A DNA stretch of 64,000 nt, from NCBI RefSeq assembly GCF_042453785.1, contig NC_091668.1, positions 503,501 to 567,500 of the forward strand, in the 5' to 3' direction. This document shows positions 57,140 through 64,000 of the stretch, piece by piece. The notes beneath the pieces were generated by a model. That model did not search any database. It saw nothing but the letters and a program-made list of their open reading frames with translations, and was not told the origin of the DNA. This DNA comes from Malus domestica (Eukaryota > Streptophyta > Magnoliopsida > Rosales > Rosaceae). Made by a program: the position numbers and the translations under genes. Numbering within the stretch: the first letter of the stretch is position 1; each line of letters starts with the position of its first letter.

Positions 57140-58222
57140 ATGGACTCTCTCACCCTCTTTTGTACGGGCGCTCTCCTCGCCGGCGGGATCTATTGGTTTG
57201 TCTGCATTCTCGGCCCCGCCGAGCGAAAGGGGAAGCGCGCCGTAGATCTCTCCGGTGGCTCCATCTCCGCCGAGAAAGTTCAAGATAGCTACGACAAATA
57301 TTGGTCCTTCTTCCGCCGCCCAAAAGAGATCGAAACGGCTGAGAAAGTCCCCGATTTTGTAGACACCTTTTACAACTTAGTCACCGATATTTATGAGTGG
57401 GGTTGGGGCCAGTCCTTCCACTTCTCCCCGCACATCCCCGGTAAGTCCCACAAAGACGCCACGCGCCTCCACGAGGAGATGGCCGTCGATCTCATCGATG
57501 TAAAACCCGGAGACCGAATTCTTGACGTCGGATGCGGCGTGGGTGGCCCTATGCGTGCCATCGCGGCCCACTCGCGGGCCAACGTCACAGGGATCACGAT
57601 CAACGAGTACCAGGTGAAACGCGCGCGTCTGCACAACAAGAAGGCCGGCCTCGACTCGCTCTGCGAGGTCGTATGCGGGAACTTCCTCGAGATGCCGTTC
57701 CCGGATAACAGCTTCGACGGCGCGTACTCTATCGAGGCTACATGTCACGCGCCGAAGCTGGAGGAGGTGTACGCCGAGATCTTCCGGGTTTTGAAGCCCG
57801 GTGCTCTGTACGTGTCGTACGAGTGGGTGACGACAGACAAGTACAAGGGTGAGGACGCTGAACACGTGGAGGTCATTCAGGGAATCGAGAGAGGGGACGC
57901 CCTGCCGGGACTTAGGAGCTATACGGACATTGCAGAGACGGCGAGGAAGGTCGGTTTCGAGGTGGTGAAGGAGAACGATCTGGCCAAGCCGCCGGCGCAG
58001 CCGTGGTGGAGTCGATTGAAGATGGGGAGGATCGCCTACTGGCGCAACCACATTCTGGTGACGGTGCTCGCCGCCGTCGGAATTGCACCCAAGGGAACCG
58101 TGGATGTGCACGAGATGCTGTTCAAAACTGCCGACTTTTTGACCAGGGGCGGCGAAACCGGAATCTTTAGTCCGATGCACATGATTCTCTGCCGGAAGCC
58201 CGAAACACCCAAATCATCTTAA
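57140..58222 (+). CDS. SMT2: 24-methylenesterol C-methyltransferase (SMT2 type)
   Basis: Intronless frame of 360 residues, as in Arabidopsis SMT2/SMT3 (361 for SMT2), beginning MDSLTLFCTGALLAGGIYWF, a membrane anchor for the ER. Sterol methyltransferase region I is YEWGWGQSFHFS (85-96). The S-adenosylmethionine site is LDVGCGVGGPM (128-138). Region III is SIEATCHAP (197-205), and the C-terminal sterol methyltransferase domain contains YRNH-like and VDVHEMLFKTADFLTRGGET sequence. The enzyme adds the second methyl group at C-24 of the sterol side chain (24-methylenelophenol to 24-ethylidenelophenol) in phytosterol synthesis, so it sets the sitosterol to campesterol ratio. The GC-rich coding sequence contrasts with AT-rich flanks. 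Distinguishing SMT2 from SMT3 by sequence alone is not possible here; both are close paralogues. All motif residues are intact. Confidence 0.95.
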   Translation: MDSLTLFCTGALLAGGIYWFVCILGPAERKGKRAVDLSGGSISAEKVQDSYDKYWSFFRRPKEIETAEKVPDFVDTFYNLVTDIYEWGWGQSFHFSPHIPGKSHKDATRLHEEMAVDLIDVKPGDRILDVGCGVGGPMRAIAAHSRANVTGITINEYQVKRARLHNKKAGLDSLCEVVCGNFLEMPFPDNSFDGAYSIEATCHAPKLEEVYAEIFRVLKPGALYVSYEWVTTDKYKGEDAEHVEVIQGIERGDALPGLRSYTDIAETARKVGFEVVKENDLAKPPAQPWWSRLKMGRIAYWRNHILVTVLAAVGIAPKGTVDVHEMLFKTADFLTRGGETGIFSPMHMILCRKPETPKSS

Positions 58223-59480
58223 TTTCCGGTATCACCGGTCCACCCCCGCGTCCCTATAGCTCCTTTTTGTCGTTTGTCTTGTTTTAATTAATTATCTTTT
58301 TAATCTAGGTTTTGTTTTCCTTTTTATTTTATTTTATTTGTTTACTTAACCTGCTAATTTATTATCATTCTCTTGTATTTTTGTTTTGGAATTTTTAATT
58401 TCGTGGCTGGATTGGATCTTTTCTTCTTTTTGTTTAATTTCTCTGTTGAATTTGCCTTAATTTCCGTGCCTAATATCTTATGTGCATCGTCCTCTGAATT
58501 TAACGTTTCAAAATTCGAAAGTTAATGTTGAATTTGAGGCACTTACGACGGACTATGTTGAGCCGTTAATTGCGATGCATACTATTCATACATTGATATG
58601 CCCTAAAACTTTTTTCATCCAATGTGATGAAAGGATCAAAGGGTTATGGAGTATTTGTGATTTAGGGATGAGGAATGAAGTGATCGCTTACGTGGGTCGA
58701 ATACCGTCACAGTTACGTTTTCGTTCAATGAATTTATTTCATGTAAGTTATTTTTTTATTTTCCTTACAAAGGTGAAGGTACGAAAGATGGATCTTTATT
58801 AGTAACTGTTGAATCAAATTTTAATGACCAGAATTACGATATTTCATGTAAGTTATTTTTTTATTTTCCTTACAAAGGTGAAGGTACGAAAGATGGATCT
58901 TTATTAGTAACTGTTGAATCAAATTTTAATGACTTGAATTACGAGATTTGATGAATTAGAATCAATGGATCTGAAGAGGATTCCGCGAGCGAGGGAGTTG
59001 AGAGATTTCAGAAAGTGTGTCCATCAGTCACGAAAAATAATTCTCTTTCTATCTTTTTTACCAAATTCACCAAAAAGGACAAATTTGTGTTGGCAGTTTG
59101 GTTGGCTGTGTGTCACGTTGCGTTTAGCTTTTAGCCACGGCTGCCCTGCAAACATGCCGACATGTCTGGGCCCACATCCACCAGTTGGGTTTGGTTTGGT
59201 TTGGATCTCTCTCAACTCATCTCATCCCATCCCGATTGTATTCTTTGTTTTCCATGCTACTTTGCCTGCCGCTGCCGGTGCCACCAGTCTTTTCAGTTTC
59301 TTTATAATTTCTGGCACATGCCATGCCATGCCACCCTGTATTTTTTGGCACACTTTATTATTAATGCCTTATTCTTTTTCCTAGGTTATATATAAATATA
59401 TAAGGATGTGTGTTTTGTTTTTATTTTTGCACACACCTCTTTTATTTTTAATTTTTAGTTATCGGAACAAATCAGCTGAT
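58223..59480. other. 3' flank of SMT2 and spacer
   Basis: The first 200-300 bases are likely SMT2 3' untranslated sequence. The rest is spacer and includes the duplication at 58736-58945. Open frames (near 58482 and 58965) show no domain I recognise. Confidence 0.4.
58736..58945. repeat. 105-bp direct tandem duplication
   Basis: The unit 'atttcatgtaagttattttt...ttttaatgac' at 58736-58840 is repeated at 58841-58945, with only a few differences near the junction (ccagaattacgat against ttgaattacgag). Confidence 0.8.
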
Positions 59481-59489
59481 ATAATTAAG

Positions 59490-59711
59490 GAGAGATGATC
59501 CTTGTCGGATTCTCTTTGTAAGAATCCTTGAGATCTTCTAATCACATATGTTCATCATATATCGTGCGATTAATTTGTATCAGGTACCATTTATATTCAA
59601 TTTTAAATAAAAAATTCAAAATAATTTCTTATTACCCAATGTACGATAAATAGATGTGATTGAAGATTTTTAAAATCCTCACAAAAGAGAATCCGACAAA
59701 TATCTTCGGTC
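59490..59711. mobile_element. Mutator-type MITE (family M1, copy 1)
   Basis: 222 bp between 9-bp repeats ataattaag (59481-59489, 59712-59720). Inverted ends contain TTGTCGGATTCTCTTT on both sides. The interior 'tacgataaatag' and 'taataatttgtat'-like parts recur in the element at 59877-60084. Confidence 0.75.
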
Positions 59712-59876
59712 ATAATTAAGAACACAAATTAATAAAAAAATATATAAAAAGAAAAAAAAGTTGTAGAAATAGCACTTCATAAATATCAGTAAATTTTTTA
59801 ATTAATAGGGTATATTCTTCTCACTCATTAAAGTGGCACTTTGAATTGCTTTGCCAATTGCCATAATGCCTTTTTG

Positions 59877-60084
59877 CCAGGAGGATCTTGATAAAAATCT
59901 TGGAATTCTTAAATCGTGTTCATTTATTATATATTATGGGATCAGTTTTTCTCAGATACTATTTATATTTAAGTGAAAATAAAAGTATTTAAAATAATTT
60001 CTAATCGCACAATATACGATAAATGAACACAATTTAAAAATCTAAAAAATTCTCGTAAAGAAGATCCAAAGAGAGTCGTCATTC
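59877..60084. mobile_element. Mutator-type MITE (family M1, copy 2)
   Basis: 208 bp between 9-bp repeats gcctttttg (59868-59876, 60085-60093). Shared interior with copy 1 includes 'catatatt.tgggat', 'caatatacgataaatgaaca' and a gatcttg/ caagatc-like pair near the ends. Terminal pairing is poorer than in copy 1, so it is older. Confidence 0.65.
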
Positions 60085-60093
60085 GCCTTTTTG

Positions 60094-61535
60094 GGCAGTG
60101 GAAGAGCACGAGATGTCTGAGTGGTGTTGTTGTCCTACTCATGGTTGGAAAATGATAATCCAACACTACTTTTTTCAAGCCATTTTAGTCTGTGGTGCCA
60201 TTTAACTTGTTCTGCATGACAATGTATGCTTAATATTTGCATTCGAGATGCCGGTCAGAGATATGGAGCATCAAAATCTCACTGAAAATCCACTTGATAT
60301 TTAGAAGGGGCCCAATTCAATTGTAAATTCGGAAGAAAAACTTTCCGAAACGTGAATGGTGTTCTTTTGACTAAGCCATCCAAGGCCTTTAATTAAAAGG
60401 ACTTTTAGATCTAGGTTAAAAAACATAGAGTTTTTTCATGAGTGACTCCCGTTATCTAATTATATGTTTTTATTTCTTTTATACTCTTTTTATATTTTCT
60501 AAAAATATTAAAAATCAATTAAAAATCTTTTAATATTATGCATTTTTCAACTTCAAAATATCTAATTAATATCTTATAAACAAAAAAAAATTAATATACT
60601 AACATAAATCTATCTGCAAAACATTCTATCCTAACTCAAGTAGCAAATATATGAATGTATATTATACCTATAAGTGAGATATGAAACCTACTTAAAAGGT
60701 AGAAAAAAACATAATATACCTACAAGCAAGACACATTAATATGTGACAGGTTGACTATGAAAAAAAATATATCATATAGGTAGATAAATACAATTAACCT
60801 GTGATATAGGTTGATTATAAAAATTTAAAAAAAAAATTATAAATGGGTTAAAGCAGGAGGAAGAACAAGAAATAACAAAAAATAAATAAAAAGAAATAAT
60901 CAAAGAGATAATTAGGAAGAAATTTGATTTTTACAATAAGTTTTTTCTTTTAAGAGATAATTATTGATAATTAAATAATTAAATTTAAAGAATTTGACTT
61001 ATTTTAATAAACTGAACTATTCCTACTATTGACTTAAAAAATTAGAGTTATATCAAGTTTCTCCTTAATTAAATTAGTAGACAGGAAAAAGTCTTGGAGA
61101 TTTTTTGGGTTGTCGAATTGAAGATTTTTTTATAGATGTTTGATTTGTCAAAACTCAAAGCATTGGTTGTAGTTGATTGCGTGAGTCTAGCCAACTTTGT
61201 TCCAACCCAAAAATATCCAGTTTCTAGCTTATAGAAAATCGATCTAGAGAAACACTAGTCAGATATTTTTTCAAGAAGCAATGCGTCAGTTGCTAATTCT
61301 TTAATTTGCTAATTAAATTGCTATCTCGGTTGAAAATGTATTTTTCCTACGTGCCATAGCAAATCTAACATTGCTAATCTCCACCCTCATCCCAATTGGC
61401 AATTACCATTGAAAATATCAACAACCCGATTTTTAGCCACCGCCACCATGATCTCCATGGTCTCTCTCTGTTTCAATGGTTTTTCGATCCAATTGTGTGT
61501 AACCATTGTTTTAACCTCATCCGTTGGTTTGAATT
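60094..61535. other. AT-rich spacer before the Ty3/gypsy element
   Basis: Very AT-rich sequence (60420-61080), with no gene and no clear repeat. From about 61080 to 61535 the base composition is more balanced, but no frame of note is seen. Confidence 0.4.
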
Positions 61536-64000
61536 TTGTTTGTACCATACTTGACCAATCCCGAAACTATTGAGCACCGGTCAACGTTATACCGTCAAGG
61601 ACCTAGAAGAGCTTCCCTTCAACCAGGAGGCCAATCACAATGTGACACGTGTCGACATCAGAAGCCAATCACAGCTCGACACGTGCCAACATCAGAAGCC
61701 AATCACAACACGACACGTGTCGATGTTAGAACAAAACTAGAAACTCTCCTCTATGAATAGGAACCATTCTCCCACAATAATCTCTAATGTCCACGACCCA
61801 GGCTAGCCGCCAATCTAGAGAAGGGGCAACAAGTCCCAGAAGAATATGAAGGTACTGGGGACTCGGAAACATTCCGACAAACTCACTCTAGAAGTCAGTA
61901 TGGCGAGTCCAGAGAAAGATCACGCTATCTTGATCAAACTTTCCTACTTCCAAAAGGCGATGGGGACTTAAAGAAGAAAACTTCGGTGGTGCACGACTCC
62001 GCTCAGGACCCCCTTGTCCTGCAGCTCCTTGAGGAAGTAAACAAGCTGAAGGCTGAACGTCAAGCTGAGATACCTGACTGGAACCAACCCAGGCCTGGCC
62101 CTCTCACAAGAAGGATCCTCAACACTCCCCTCCAAGCGAAGACAAAGCAGAAGCTTGATTTACAGCTCTATACTGGAAGGGAAGACCCGATTGAACACCT
62201 TAACCTCTTTGAGTCCACCATGGTATACCGGGGACACACCGACGAAGAACGGTGCCTTCTCTTCCCCTCCACCCTCTCTGGCGGAGCTTTAAACTGGTAT
62301 TGCCGTCTTCCACCTGAGACAGTAGACTCATTTGAAGAGTTGATGACGCTGTTTGTCTCTCAACATATCTTCCAGACCGATCGCTTGCATTCCGTAGATG
62401 ACTTGTACACTATTCACCAGAAGCCGGACGAGTCATTACGAAAGTACGCTGGCCGCTTCAGCCATGAGTATTCTCGCTGCGCTGAGGCAGATGACAAGAC
62501 CGCCCTCAAGGCTTTCACGGCAGGCTTACGTGACTGTTTCTTCAAGTACATGATCAATGACAACACTTGGAAGACTTACTATGAGGTGATGACACAAGCT
62601 TACAACCATGTCTCCGCCGAGGCAAGGACATATCAAGGGAAACCCCCTACAGTCACCCCTTATCAGCAAGTAGGGAGTGGAGGCCAGATCCAACCGAATG
62701 AAAAGACCTCAACCTTCCAAATGGTAGCAGCACACCCCCTGCCTCATTTAATGCTTCGCCAAGTCAGCAAACATATCAATCTCAGGGCAAAAGGAAAGAC
62801 TTCCATCCTCACCAATCTCATTTTAATAAAAAGAATAAGGGGCACTATAGTGATAACTCAGGATATCGTCACAATAATGCCCGCCCCCAGGCAGTAAATG
62901 TAGTGGGCCAATCACGTGTTAAGACAGGCCCTACCCCGAGGTATGAGACATACACCTCTTTGAATGCTACATGTGCTGCCATCTACCCCAGTATAGCTCA
63001 CCTGATACAAAAGCCAAAGCCAAGACAACCAGATTACAAGTCCACGAAGAACACGGGCATGTTTTGCTGCTACCACGAGTATAATGGCCATGATAGTGAG
63101 AAGTGCATTATCCTCCGTGACCATATTGAAGCTTTGGCACGTGAAGGAAAAATTGATCAGTTCCTCCTTCACCCTCCAAGGGATAACCGTAACCAACGCC
63201 AGGTGAATGTGATATATTCCATAAGCGGTGGCACACCCATGTCTGAATCTTCCAATAGGGCCATGAAAAGCAGTGAACGAACTTTGAGACCTGGCCATCA
63301 AATGTTTCACGTGGAAGACATCAGAGGAGGCAAGTATCAAAAGCCTAACTGGGATCCAATATGTTTCTACCCTGAGGAAGAAAGAGGTATCATCTACCCT
63401 CACAATGACCCGCTGATCGTGGAAGCTCACATAGCAAATTTTGATGTGAAACGAATCCTGATAGACACAGGTGCTTCAGTCAATATCATGTTTGCTGAAG
63501 CTTTCAAGGCACTTAATGTAGCTGAACACTTGCTCGATCGCTCGATTTCTCCTCTGATAAGCTTCTCTGGCGATATCGTGCAACCTTTAGGGAGTATACA
63601 CTTACCCTTCACCATTGGTACAAGCCCCTACACAGCTACTATTACCACTAACTTCCTAGTGGTCAACTGCCCGACGGCATACAATGTCATCTTTGGGCGC
63701 ACAGGCATCAATGATCTCAAGGTCATGGTATCCACACATATGTTGTTGATGAAGTTTCCAACCCCTTTCGGCAATGGGTACATCAGGGGAGATCAACTTA
63801 GTGCTCGATCATGTTACAACACTTCAGTCAAACAACAACACCTGCCTGTCCCCAAGGAGACTCTCTTTATACATAACCAAGTTGTAAAGACCAGTCCAGA
63901 TGAATCCAACTCGGGTCTTCAGGATGGCAACATTCAACCCGACGACCCTCGAGATGACTCATTCACCCAGCAAGCACAACCCGCTGAAGAGTTAGAGAAG
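61536..64000 (+). mobile_element. Ty3/gypsy element, 5' part (gag, protease), runs off the window
   Basis: The right part of the window reads through gag into the start of pol. About 61986-62690 encodes the retrotransposon gag core (DPIEHLNLFESTMVYRGHTD, WYCRLPPETVDSFEELMTLF, SLRKYAGRFSHEYSRC). About 63057-63108 encodes a zinc-knuckle-like CCYHEYNGHDSEKC. About 63463-63477 encodes the aspartic protease motif DTGAS. These features resemble the Tat/Ogre-type lineage of Ty3/gypsy. Upstream, 61620-61740 has three short tandem units around gacacgtgtcgaca. A full 5' LTR and primer site were not identified. It is an eroded copy with at least one or two breaks; reverse transcriptase, integrase and the right end lie beyond 64000. 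Age cannot be judged without the second LTR. Confidence 0.85.

Noticed and set aside
57377-58180. Long open frame antisense to SMT2 (267 codons)
   Set aside because: A shadow of the GC-rich intronless SMT2 coding sequence; no domain is recognisable.

Overview
The window is nuclear DNA of a woody eudicot. The genes are typical plant genes with GT-AG introns and conserved exon phases, the spacers are AT-rich, and there are many small inverted-repeat transposons and LTR-element fossils. The gene set and repeat style recall Rosaceae of the apple/pear type, but that placement is inference and no single feature proves it.

Left third (1-27 kb), densest in intact genes. In order: a Sec14-like (divergent CRAL-TRIO) protein on the minus strand, a tRNA-Pro(UGG), an ARID-HMG DNA-binding protein (HMGB9/HMGB15 type, plus), U11/U12-25K of the minor spliceosome (minus, convergent with it), a 3-kb inverted pair of LTR-element fragments, a phi-class glutathione transferase, Mediator subunit MED30, and a tandem pair of MscS-like channels of the MSL10 type. 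I could place every exon of these genes with consistent phase.

Middle (27.8-42.5 kb) is accessory DNA. An eroded ACT-domain protein kinase gene (STY8/17/46 family) is split by a short copia-type LTR element in a non-coding part and by a 4-kb LTR element inside a kinase exon. The second element carries pieces that look like host genes. A candidate solo LTR, a 1.67-kb Mutator-like element with a perfect 9-bp target duplication, a MIR171 hairpin gene and a tandem array of miniature LTR elements (TRIM) follow.

Right third (43-64 kb): an intronless plastocyanin gene, the broken end of a phospholipase D delta-like gene, a 13-exon MFS transporter, a Mutator-like element inserted in the terminal repeat of another Mutator-like foldback element, an intronless sterol C24-methyltransferase (SMT2 type), two Mutator-type MITEs, and the start of a Ty3/gypsy element that runs off the right edge.

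The genes form no pathway and are independent single-gene units. No wholly new system stands out. The most unusual signals are structural: the long inverted repeat, the LTR element with captured gene pieces, the TRIM array and the nested Mutator elements.
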